Shown here: positions 20,209 to 31,126 of the stretch, in pieces
How the letters are laid out: each line of letters opens with the position of its first letter
Position numbering within the stretch: the stretch's first letter is position 1
From: Argentina anserina
Taxonomy: Eukaryota; Streptophyta; Magnoliopsida; Rosales; Rosaceae
Direction: 5' to 3'
Length of the DNA: 64,000 nucleotides
Assembly (NCBI RefSeq): GCF_933775445.1
Contig: NW_026089405.1
Location: 124,001 to 188,000, forward strand
Made by a program: the position numbers and the translations under genes
Notes under the pieces: model-generated
Told to the model about the DNA's origin: nothing
Database searches by the model: none
What the model saw: the letters and a program-made list of their open reading frames with translations, nothing else

Positions 20209-22900
20209 GTATGAGTATCTTTCTGAACGGCTTTCGATGCGAGTTTTTCTTGAATTTGAGAGTGTTTCCAGTGTGGGCGTGTGTTTCTTTCAAACTGAGT
20301 ATCTTTCTACCGTTTGAGTATGTTTACTATTGCACTTTGAGTATCTTTTCAATTCTCGTTTGAGTATCTTTCTGTAAGCCTTTCTGATGCGAGTTTCTAT
20401 TGAATTTGAGAGTGTTTCCTGTGTGGGCGTGTTTTCTTTCAAACTGAGTATCTTTCTATCGTTTGAGTATGTTTACTATTGCACTTTGAGTATCTTTTCA
20501 ATTCTCGTTTGAGTATCTTTCTGTAAGCCTTTCTGATGCGAATTTCTATTGAATTTGAGAGTGTTTCCAGTGTGGGCGTGTGTTTCTTTCAAACTGAGTA
20601 TCTTTCTACCGTTTGAGTATGTTTACTATTGCACTTTGAGTATCTTTTCAATTCTCGTTTGAGTATCTTTCTGTAAGCCTTTCTGATGCGAGTTTCTATT
20701 GAATTTGAGAGTGTTTCCAGTGTGGGCGTGTGTTTCTTTCAAACCGAGTATATTTCTATTGTTTGAGTATGTTTACTATTGCAATTTTAGTATCTTTTCT
20801 ATCCTCGTATGAGTATCTTTCTGAACGGCTTTCGATGCGAGTTTTTCTTGAATTTGAGAGTGTTTCCAGTGTGGGCGTGTGTTTCTTTCAAACTGAGTAT
20901 CTTTCTACCGTTTGAGTATGTTTACTATTGCACTTTGAGTATCTTTTCAATTCTCGTTTGAGTATCTTTCTGTAAGCCTTTCTGATGCGAGTTTCTATTG
21001 AATTTGAGAGTGTTTCCTGTGTGGGCGTGTGTTTCTTTCAAACTGAGTATCTTTCTATCGTTTGAGTATGTTTACTATTGCACTTTGAGTATCTTTTCAA
21101 TTCTCGTTTGAGTATCTTTCTGTAAGCCTTTCTGATGCGAATTTCTATTGAATTTGAGAGTGTTTCCAGTGTGGGCGTGTGTTTCTTTCAAACTGAGTAA
21201 CTTTCTATTGTTTGAGTATGTTTACTATTGCACTTTGAGTATCTTTTCAATTCTCGTTTGAGTATCTTTCTGTAAGGCTTTCTGATGCGAGTTTCTATTG
21301 AATTTTAGAGTGTTTCCAGTGTGGGCGTGTGTTTCTTTCAAACTGAGTATCTTTCTATCGTTTCAGTATGTTTACTATTGCAATTTTAGTATCTTTTCAA
21401 TTCTCGTTTGAGTATCTTTCTGAACGGCTTTCGATGCGAGTTTCTATTGAATTTGAGAGTGTTTCCAGTGTGGGCGTGTGTTTCTTTCAAACCGAGTATC
21501 TTTCTATTGTTTGAGTATGTTTACTATTGCAATTTGAGTATCTTTTCAATCCTCGTATGAGTATCTTTCTGAACGGCTTTCGATGCGAGTTTTTCTTGAA
21601 TTTGAGAGTGTTTCCAGTGTGGGCGTGTGTTTCTTTCAAACTGAGTATCTTTCTACCGTTTGAGTATGTTTACTATTGCACTTTGAGTATCTTTTCAATT
21701 CTCCTTTGAGTATCTTTCTGTAAGCCTTTCTGATGCGAGTTTCTATTGAATTTGAGAGTGTTTCCAGTGTGGGCGTGTGTTTCTTTCAAACTGAGTATCT
21801 TTCTATCGTTTGAGTATGTTTACTATTGCACTTTGAGTATCTTTTAAATTCTCGTTTGAGTATCTTTCTGTAAGCCTTTCTGATGCGAATTTCTATTGAA
21901 TTTGAGAGTGTTTCCAGTGTGGGCGTGTGTTTCTTTCAAACTGAGTATCTTTCTATCGTTTGAGTATGTTTACTATTGCACTTTGAGTATCTTTTCAATT
22001 CTCGTTTGAGTATCTTTCTGTAAGCCTTTCTGATGCGAATTTCTATTGAATTTGAGAGTGTTTCCAGTGTGGGCGTGTGTTTCTTTCAAACTGAGTATCT
22101 TTCTATCGTTTGAGTATGTTTACTATTGCACTTTGAGTATCTTTTCAATTCTCGTTTGAGTATCTTTCTGTAAGGCTTTCTGATGCGAGTTTCTATTGAA
22201 TTTTAGAGTGTTTCGAGTGTGGGCGTGTGTTTCTTTCAAACTGAGTATCTTTCTATCGTTTCAGTATGTTTACTATTGCAATTTTAGTATCTTTTCAATT
22301 CTCGTTTGAGTATCTTTCTGAACGGCTTTCGATGCGAGTTTCTATTGAATTTGAGAGTGTTTCCAGTGTGGGCGTGTGTTTCTTTCAAACCGAGTATCTT
22401 TCTATCGTTTCAGTATGTTTACTATTGCAATTTTAGTATCTTTTCAATTCTCGTTTGAGTATCTTTCTTAACGGCTTTCGATGCGAGTTTCTATTGAATT
22501 TGAGAGTGTTTCCAGTGTGGGCGTGTGTTTCTTTCAAACCGAGTATCTTTCTATTGTTTGAGTATGTTTACTATTGCAATTTGAGTATCTTTTCAATCCT
22601 CGTATGAGTATCTTTCTGAACGGCTTTCGATGCGAGTTTTTCTTGAATTTGAGAGTGTTTCCAGTGTGGGCGTGTGTTTCTTTCAAACTGAGTATCTTTC
22701 TACCGTTTGAGTATGTTTACTATTGCACTTTGAGTATCTTTTCAATTCTCGTTTGAGTATCTTTCTGTAAGCCTTTCTGATGCGAGTTTCTATTGAATTT
22801 GAGAGTGTTTCCAGTGTGGGCGTGTGTTTCTTTCAAACCGAGTATCTTTCTATTGTTTGAGTATGTTTACTATTGCAATTTGAGTATCTTTTCTATCCTC
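20209..22900. repeat. 2,692-bp HOR (18 monomers), copy 1
   Basis: Starts with a TATGAG unit preceded by TTTTCTATCCTC (A to T), a rare marker. Other private markers are GTTTCCTGTGTG with a one-base-short GCGTGTTTTCTTTC near 20430, GAGTATATTTCTATTG near 20750, GAGTAACTTTC near 21197 and TTTCTTAACGG near 22466. The last three lie at the same relative places in copy 2 (for example 23743 and 25457). All units are ordinary satellite monomers of both families. Confidence 0.89.
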
Positions 22901-23199
22901 GTATGAGTATCTTTCTGAACGGCTTTCGATGCGAGTTTTTCTTGAATTTGAGAGTGTTTCCAGTGTGGGCGTGTGTTTCTTTCAAACTGAGTATCTTTCT
23001 ACCGTTTGAGTATGTTTACTATTGCACTTTGAGTATCTTTTCAATTCTCGTTTGAGTATCTTTCTGTAAGCCTTTCTGATGCGAGTTTCTATTGAATTTG
23101 AGAGTGTTTCCAGTGTGGGCGTGTTTTTCTTTCAAACCGAGTATCTTTCTATTGTTTGAGTATGTTTACTATTGCAATTTGAGTATCTTTTCTATCCTC
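22901..23199. repeat. 299-bp dimer duplicated between HOR copies
   Basis: One TATGAG-GAACGG unit preceded by TTTTCTATCCTC (149 bp) plus one TAAGCC unit with CCGAG and TATTG (150 bp). It sits between copy 1 and copy 2 of the 2,692-bp HOR and makes their spacing 2,991 instead of 2,692. Between copies 2 and 3 it is absent. GTGTTTTTCTTTC near 23123 is private to this copy. Confidence 0.85.
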
Positions 23200-25891
23200 G
23201 TATGAGTATCTTTCTGAACGGCTTTCGATGCGAGTTTTTCTTGAATTTGAGAGTGTTTCCAGTGTGGGCGTGTGTTTCTTTCAAACTGAGTATCTTTCTA
23301 CCGTTTGAGTATGTTTACTATTGCACTTTGAGTATCTTTTCAATTCTCGTTTGAGTATCTTTCTGTAAGCCTTTCTGATGCGAGTTTCTATTGAATTTGA
23401 GAGTGTTTCCTGTGTGGGCGTGTTTTCTTTCAAACTGAGTATCTTTCTATCGTTTGAGTATGTTTACTATTGCACTTTGAGTATCTTTTCAATTCTCGTT
23501 TGAGTATCTTTCTGTAAGCCTTTCTGATGCGAATTTCTATTGAATTTGAGAGTGTTTCCAGTGTGGGCGTGTGTTTCTTTCAAACTGAGTATCTTTCTAC
23601 CGTTTGAGTATGTTTACTATTGCACTTTGAGTATCTTTTCAATTCTCGTTTGAGTATCTTTCTGTAAGCCTTTCTGATGCGAGTTTCTATTGAATTTGAG
23701 AGTGTTTCCAGTGTGGGCGTGTGTTTCTTTCAAACCGAGTATATTTCTATTGTTTGAGTATGTTTACTATTGCAATTTTAGTATCTTTTCTATCCTCGTA
23801 TGAGTATCTTTCTGAACGGCTTTCGATGCGAGTTTTTCTTGAATTTGAGAGTGTTTCCAGTGTGGGCGTGTGTTTCTTTCAAACTGAGTATCTTTCTACC
23901 GTTTGAGTATGTTTACTATTGCACTTTGAGTATCTTTTCAATTCTCGTTTGAGTATCTTTCTGTAAGCCTTTCTGATGCGAGTTTCTATTGAATTTGAGA
24001 GTGTTTCCTGTGTGGGCGTGTGTTTCTTTCAAACTGAGTATCTTTCTATCGTTTGAGTATGTTTACTATTGCACTTTGAGTATCTTTTCAATTCTCGTTT
24101 GAGTATCTTTCTGTAAGCCTTTCTGATGCGAATTTCTATTGAATTTGAGAGTGTTTCCAGTGTGGGCGTGTGTTTCTTTCAAACTGAGTAACTTTCTATT
24201 GTTTGAGTATGTTTACTATTGCACTTTGAGTATCTTTTCAATTCTCGTTTGAGTATCTTTCTGTAAGGCTTTCTGATGCGAGTTTCTATTGAATTTTAGA
24301 GTGTTTCGAGTGTGGGCGTGTGTTTCTTTCAAACTGAGTATCTTTCTATCGTTTCAGTATGTTTACTATTGCAATTTTAGTATCTTTTCAATTCTCGTTT
24401 GAGTATCTTTCTGAACGGCTTTCGATGCGAGTTTCTATTGAATTTGAGAGTGTTTCCAGTGTGGGCGTGTGTTTCTTTCAAACCGAGTATCTTTCTATTG
24501 TTTGAGTATGTTTACTATTGCAATTTGAGTATCTTTTCAATCCTCGTATGAGTATCTTTCTGAACGGCTTTCGATGCGAGTTTTTCTTGAATTTGAGAGT
24601 GTTTCCAGTGTGGGCGTGTGTTTCTTTCAAACTGAGTATCTTTCTACCGTTTGAGTATGTTTACTATTGCACTTTGAGTATCTTTTCAATTCTCCTTTGA
24701 GTATCTTTCTGTAAGCCTTTCTGATGCGAGTTTCTATTGAATTTGAGAGTGTTTCCAGTGTGGGCGTGTGTTTCTTTCAAACTGAGTATCTTTCTATCGT
24801 TTGAGTATGTTTACTATTGCACTTTGAGTATCTTTTAAATTCTCGTTTGAGTATCTTTCTGTAAGCCTTTCTGATGCGAATTTCTATTGAATTTGAGAGT
24901 GTTTCCAGTGTGGGCGTGTGTTTCTTTCAAACTGAGTATCTTTCTATCGTTTGAGTATGTTTACTATTGCACTTTGAGTATCTTTTCAATTCTCGTTTGA
25001 GTATCTTTCTGTAAGCCTTTCTGATGCGAATTTCTATTGAATTTGAGAGTGTTTCCAGTGTGGGCGTGTGTTTCTTTCAAACTGAGTATCTTTCTATCGT
25101 TTGAGTATGTTTACTATTGCACTTTGAGTATCTTTTCAATTCTCGTTTGAGTATCTTTCTGTAAGGCTTTCTGATGCGAGTTTCTATTGAATTTTAGAGT
25201 GTTTCGAGTGTGGGCGTGTGTTTCTTTCAAACTGAGTATCTTTCTATCGTTTCAGTATGTTTACTATTGCAATTTTAGTATCTTTTCAATTCTCGTTTGA
25301 GTATCTTTCTGAACGGCTTTCGATGCGAGTTTCTATTGAATTTGAGAGTGTTTCCAGTGTGGGCGTGTGTTTCTTTCAAACCGAGTATCTTTCTATCGTT
25401 TCAGTATGTTTACTATTGCAATTTTAGTATCTTTTCAATTCTCGTTTGAGTATCTTTCTTAACGGCTTTCGATGCGAGTTTCTATTGAATTTGAGAGTGT
25501 TTCCAGTGTGGGCGTGTGTTTCTTTCAAACCGAGTATCTTTCTATTGTTTGAGTATGTTTACTATTGCAATTTGAGTATCTTTTCAATCCTCGTATGAGT
25601 ATCTTTCTGAACGGCTTTCGATGCGAGTTTTTCTTGAATTTGAGAGTGTTTCCAGTGTGGGCGTGTGTTTCTTTCAAACTGAGTATCTTTCTACCGTTTG
25701 AGTATGTTTACTATTGCACTTTGAGTATCTTTTCAATTCTCGTTTGAGTATCTTTCTGTAAGCCTTTCTGATGCGAGTTTCTATTGAATTTGAGAGTGTT
25801 TCCAGTGTGGGCGTGTGTTTCTTTCAAACCGAGTATCTTTCTATTGTTTGAGTATGTTTACTATTGCAATTTGAGTATCTTTTCTATCCTC
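23200..25891. repeat. 2,692-bp HOR (18 monomers), copy 2
   Basis: Matches copy 1 at an offset of 2,991 with all rare markers in place. A visible difference is GTTTCGAGTG at about 24304, where copy 1 has GTTTCCAGTG at about 21312. Very few differences stand out by eye over 2.7 kb, which suggests recent duplication or homogenisation. Confidence 0.89.
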
Positions 25892-28285
25892 GTATGAGTA
25901 TCTTTCTGAACGGCTTTCGATGCGAGTTTTTCTTGAATTTGAGAGTGTTTCCAGTGTGGGCGTGTGTTTCTTTCAAACTGAGTATCTTTCTACCGTTTGA
26001 GTATGTTTACTATTGCACTTTGAGTATCTTTTCAATTCTCGTTTGAGTATCTTTCTGTAAGCCTTTCTGATGCGAGTTTCTATTGAATTTGAGAGTGTTT
26101 CCTGTGTGGGCGTGTTTTCTTTCAAACTGAGTATCTTTCTATCGTTTGAGTATGTTTACTATTGCACTTTGAGTATCTTTTCAATTCTCGTTTGAGTATC
26201 TTTCTGTAAGCCTTTCTGATGCGAATTTCTATTGAATTTGAGAGTGTTTCCAGTGTGGGCGTGTGTTTCTTTCAAACTGAGTATCTTTCTACCGTTTGAG
26301 TATGTTTACTATTGCACTTTGAGTATCTTTTCAATTCTCGTTTGAGTATCTTTCTGTAAGCCTTTCTGATGCGAGTTTCTATTGAATTTGAGAGTGTTTC
26401 CAGTGTGGGCGTGTGTTTCTTTCAAACCGAGTATATTTCTATTGTTTGAGTATGTTTACTATTGCAATTTTAGTATCTTTTCTATCCTCGTATGAGTATC
26501 TTTCTGAACGGCTTTCGATGCGAGTTTTTCTTGAATTTGAGAGTGTTTCCAGTGTGGGCGTGTGTTTCTTTCAAACTGAGTATCTTTCTACCGTTTGAGT
26601 ATGTTTACTATTGCACTTTGAGTATCTTTTCAATTCTCGTTTGAGTATCTTTCTGTAAGCCTTTCTGATGCGAGTTTCTATTGAATTTGAGAGTGTTTCC
26701 TGTGTGGGCGTGTGTTTCTTTCAAACTGAGTATCTTTCTATCGTTTGAGTATGTTTACTATTGCACTTTGAGTATCTTTTCAATTCTCGTTTGAGTATCT
26801 TTCTGTAAGCCTTTCTGATGCGAATTTCTATTGAATTTGAGAGTGTTTCCTGTGTGGGCGTGTGTTTCTTTCAAACTGAGTAACTTTCTATTGTTTGAGT
26901 ATGTTTACTATTGCACTTTGAGTATCTTTTCAATTCTCGTTTGAGTATCTTTCTGTAAGGCTTTCTGATGCGAGTTTCTATTGAATTTTAGAGTGTTTCG
27001 AGTGTGGGCGTGTGTTTCTTTCAAACTGAGTATCTTTCTATCGTTTCAGTATGTTTACTATTGCAATTTTAGTATCTTTTCAATTCTCGTTTGAGTATCT
27101 TTCTGAACGGCTTTCGATGCGAGTTTCTATTGAATTTGAGAGTGTTTCCAGTGTGGGCGTGTGTTTCTTTCAAACCGAGTATCTTTCTATCGTTTGAGTA
27201 TGTTTACTATTGCACTTTGAGTATCTTTTCAATTCTCGTTTGAGTATCTTTCTGTAAGCCTTTCTGATGCGAATTTCTATTGAATTTGAGAGTGTTTCCA
27301 GTGTGGGCGTGTGTTTCTTTCAAACTGAGTAACTTTCTATCGTTTGAGTATGTTTACTATTGCACTTTGAGTATCTTTTCAATTCTCGTTTGAGTATCTT
27401 TCTGTAAGGCTTTCTGATGCGAGTTTCTATTGAATTTTAGAGTGTTTCGAGTGTGGGCGTGTGTTTCTTTCAAACTGAGTATCTTTCTATCGTTTCAGTA
27501 TGTTTACTATTGCAATTTTAGTATCTTTTCAATTCTCGTTTGAGTATCTTTCTGAACGGCTTTCGATGCGAGTTTCTATTGAATTTGAGAGTGTTTCCAG
27601 TGTGGGCGTGTGTTTCTTTCAAACCGAGTATCTTTCTATTGTTTGAGTATGTTTACTATTGCAATTTGAGTATCTTTTCAATCCTCGTATGAGTATCTTT
27701 CTGAACGGCTTTCGATGCGAGTTTTTCTTGAATTTGAGAGTGTTTCCAGTGTGGGCGTGTGTTTCTTTCAAACTGAGTATCTTTCTACCGTTTGAGTATG
27801 TTTACTATTGCACTTTGAGTATCTTTTCAATTCTCCTTTGAGTATCTTTCTGGAAGCCTTTCTGATGCGAGTTTCTATTGAATTTGAGAGTGTTTCCAGT
27901 GTGGGCGTGTGTTTCTTTCAAACTGAGTATCTTTCTATCGTTTGAGTATGTTTACTATTGCACTTTGAGTATCTTTTAAATTCTCGTTTGAGTATCTTTC
28001 TGTAAGCCTTTCTGATGCGAATTTCTATTGAATTTGAGAGTGTTTCCAGTGTGGGCGTGTGTTTCTTTCAAACTGAGTATCTTTCTATCGTTTGAGTATG
28101 TTTACTATTGCACTTTGAGTATCTTTTCAATTCTCGTTTGAGTATCTTTCTGTAAGCCTTTCTGATGCGAATTTCTATTGAATTTGAGAGTGTTTCCAGT
28201 GTGGGCGTGTGTTTCTTTCAAACTGAGTATCTTTCTATCGTTTGAGTATGTTTACTATTGCACTTTGAGTATCTTTTCAATTCTC
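25892..28285. repeat. 2,692-bp HOR, copy 3, with internal 449-bp duplication
   Basis: Matches copy 2 at an offset of 2,692 until about 27.2 kb. It then contains an extra three-monomer block (GCGAATTTC unit with GAGTAACTTTC, GTAAGGC unit, GAACGG/TTTCTATTG unit), so later markers are shifted by a further 449. Private changes include a second GTTTCCTGTG near 26850 and TCTGGAAGCC at 27851. It departs from the pattern at 28286, where a TTTTAG TAAGCC unit followed by CTAAGCC appears. Confidence 0.86.
26789..27687. repeat. 449-bp three-monomer tandem duplication
   Basis: Two copies, about 26789-27237 and 27238-27686, each GCGAATTTC with GAGTAACTTTC (150), GTAAGGC with GTTTCGAG (150) and GAACGG with TTTCTATTG (149). 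They differ at GTTTCCTG against GTTTCCAG, at TATTG against TATCG after GAGTAAC, and at the end of the last unit. At the junction the left copy reads CCGAGTATC, TATCGTTTGAG, TTGCACTTTGAG, and the right copy CCGAG, TATTGTTTGAG, TTGCAATTTGAG. Confidence 0.85.
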
Positions 28286-31126
28286 GTTTGAGTATCTTTC
28301 TGTAAGCCTTTCTGATGCGAGTTTCTATTGAATTTTAGAGTGTTTCCAGTGTGGGCGTGTGTTTCTTTCAAACTGAGTATCTTTCTATCATTTGAGTATG
28401 TTTACTATTGCACTTTGAGTATCTTTTCAATTCTCGTTTGAGTATCTTTCTCTAAGCCTTTCTGACGCGAATTTCTATTGAATTTCAGAGTGTTTCCAGT
28501 GTGGGCGTGTGTTTCTTTTAAACTGAGTATCTTTCTATCGTTTGAGTATGTTTACTATTGCACTTTGAGCATCTTTTCAATTCTCGTTTGAGTATCTTTC
28601 TATAAGGCTTTCTGATGCGAGTTTCTATTGAATTTTAGAGTGTTTCGAGTGTGGGCGTGTGTTTCTTTCAAACTGAGTATCTTTCTATCATTTCAGTATG
28701 TTTACTATTGCAATTTGAGTATCTTTTCAATTCTCGTTTGAGTATCTTTTTGAACAGCTTTCGATGCGAGTTTTTCTTGAATTTGAGTGTTTCCAGTGTG
28801 GGCGTGTGTTTCTTTCAAACTGAGTATCTTTCTACCGTTTGAGTATGTTTACTATTGCACTTTGAGTATCTTTTCAATTCTCGTTTGAGTATCTTTCTCT
28901 AAGCCTTTCTGACGCGAATTTCTATTGAATTTCAGAGTGTTTCCAGTGTGGGCGTGTGTTTCTTTTAAACTGAGTATCTTTCTATCGTTTGAGTATGTTT
29001 ACTATTGCACTTTGAGTATCTTTTCAATTCTCGTTTGAGTATCTTTCTGTAAGCCTTTCTGATGCGAGTTTCTATTGAATTTGAGAGTGTTTCCAGTGTG
29101 GGCGTGTGTTTCTTTCAAACCGAGTATCTTTCTATTGTTTGAGTATGTTTACTATTGCAATTTGAGTATCTTTTCAATCCTCGTATGAGTATCTTTCTGA
29201 ACGGCTTTCGATGCGAGTTTTTCTTGAATTTGAGAGTGTTTCCAGTGTGGGCGTGTGTTTCTTTCAAACTGAGTATCTTTCTACCGTTTGAGTATGTTTA
29301 CTATTGCACTTTGAGTATCTTTTCAATTCTCGTTTGAGTATCTTTCTGTAAGCCTTTCTGATGCGAGTTTCTATTGAATTTGAGAGTGTTTCCTGTGTGG
29401 GCGTGTGTTTCTTTCAAACTGAGTATCTTTCTATCGTTTGAGTATGTTTACTATTGCACTTTGAGTATCTTTTGAATTCTCGTTTGAGTATCTTTCTGTA
29501 AGCCTTTCTGATGCGAATTTCTATTGAATTTGAGAGTGTTTCCAGTGTGGGCGTGTGTTTCTTTCAAACTGAGTAACTTTCTATCGTTTGAGTATGTTTA
29601 CTATTGCACTTTGAGTATCTTTTCAATTCTCGTTTGAGTATCTTTCTGTAAGGCTTTCTGATGCGAGTTTCTATTGAATTTTAGAGTGTTTCGAGTGTGG
29701 GCGTGTGTTTCTTTCAAACTGAGTATCTTTCTATCGTTTCAGTATGTTTACTATTGCAATTTGAGTATCTTTTCAATTCTCGTTTGAGTATCTTTCTGAA
29801 CGGCTTTCGATGCGAGTTTCTATTGAATTTGAGAGTGTTTCCAGTGTGGGCGTGTGTTTCTTTCAAACCGAGTATCTTTCTATCGTTTCAGTATGTTTAC
29901 TATTGCAATTTTAGTATCTTTTCAATTCTCGTTTGAGTATCTTTCTGAACGGCTTTCGATGCGAGTTTCTATTGAATTTGAGAGTGTTTCCAGTGTGGGC
30001 GTGTGTTTCTTTCAAACCGAGTATCTTTCTATTGTTTGAGTATGTTTACTATTGCAATTTGAGTATCTTTTCAATCCTCGTATGAGTATCTTTCTGAACG
30101 GCTTTCGATGCGAGTTTTTCTTGAATTTGAGAGTGTTTCCAGTGTGGGCGTGTGTTTCTTTCAAACTGAGTATCTTTCTACCGTTTGAGTATGTTTACTA
30201 TTGCACTTTGAGTATCTTTTAAATTCTCGTTTGAGTATCTTTCTGTAAGCCTTTCTGATGCGAGTTTCTATTGAATTTGAGAGTGTTTCCAGTGTGGGCG
30301 TGTGTTTCTTTCAAACTGAGTATCTTTCTACCGTTTGAGTATGTTTACTATTGCACTTTGAGTATCTTTTCAATTCTCGTTTGAGTATCTTTCTGTAAGC
30401 CTTTCTGATGCGAGTTTCTATTGAATTTGAGAGTGTTTCCAGTGTGGGCGTGTGTTTCTTTCAAACCGAGTATCTTTCTATTGTTTGAGTATGTTTACTA
30501 TTGCAATTTGAGTATCTTTTCAATCCTCGTATGAGTATCTTTCTGAACGGCTTTCGATGCGAGTTTTTCTTGAATTTGAGAGTGTTTCCAGTGTGGGCGT
30601 GTGTTTCTTTCAAACTGAGTATCTTTCTACCGTTTGAGTATGTTTACTATTGCACTTTGAGTATATTTTCAATTCTCGTATGAGTATCTTTCTGTAAGCC
30701 TTTCTGATGCGAGTTTCTATTGAATTTGAGAGTGTTTCCAGTGTGGGCGTGTGTTTCTTTCAAACTGAGTATCTTTCTATCGTTTGAGTATGTTTACTAT
30801 TGCACTTTGAGTATCTTTTCAATTCTCGTTTGAGTATCTTTCTGTAAGCCTTTCTGATGCGAATTTCTATTGAATTTGAGAGTGTTTCCAGTGTGGGCGT
30901 GTGTTTCTTTCAAACCGAGTATCTTTCTATTGTTTGAGTATGTTTACTATTGCAATTTGAGTATCTTTTCAATCCTCGTATGAGTATCTTTCTGAACGGC
31001 TTTCGATGCGAGTTTTTCTTGAATTAGAGAGTGTTTCCAGTGTGGGCGTGTGTTTCTTTCAAACTGAGTATCTTTCTATCGTTTGAGTATGTTTACTATT
31101 GCACTTTGAGTATCTTTTAAATTCTC
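28286..31126. repeat. Mosaic monomer segment between HOR blocks
   Basis: Ordinary monomers including a CTAAGCC, CTATAAGGC, GAACAGC cassette (28436-28882). Its GAACAGC unit lacks two bases, and a second CTAAGCC unit follows at 28883. After 29183 the order TATGAG, GTTTCCTG TAAGCC, GCGAATTTC with GAGTAAC, GTAAGGC, GAACGG, GAACGG, TATGAG resembles part of the 2,692-bp HOR. A unit at 30678 begins GTATGAG after TATTTTCAATTCTC, without the usual AATCCTC. The unit at 30978 has GAATTAGAG, which recurs at 33446 and 36364. Confidence 0.75.
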
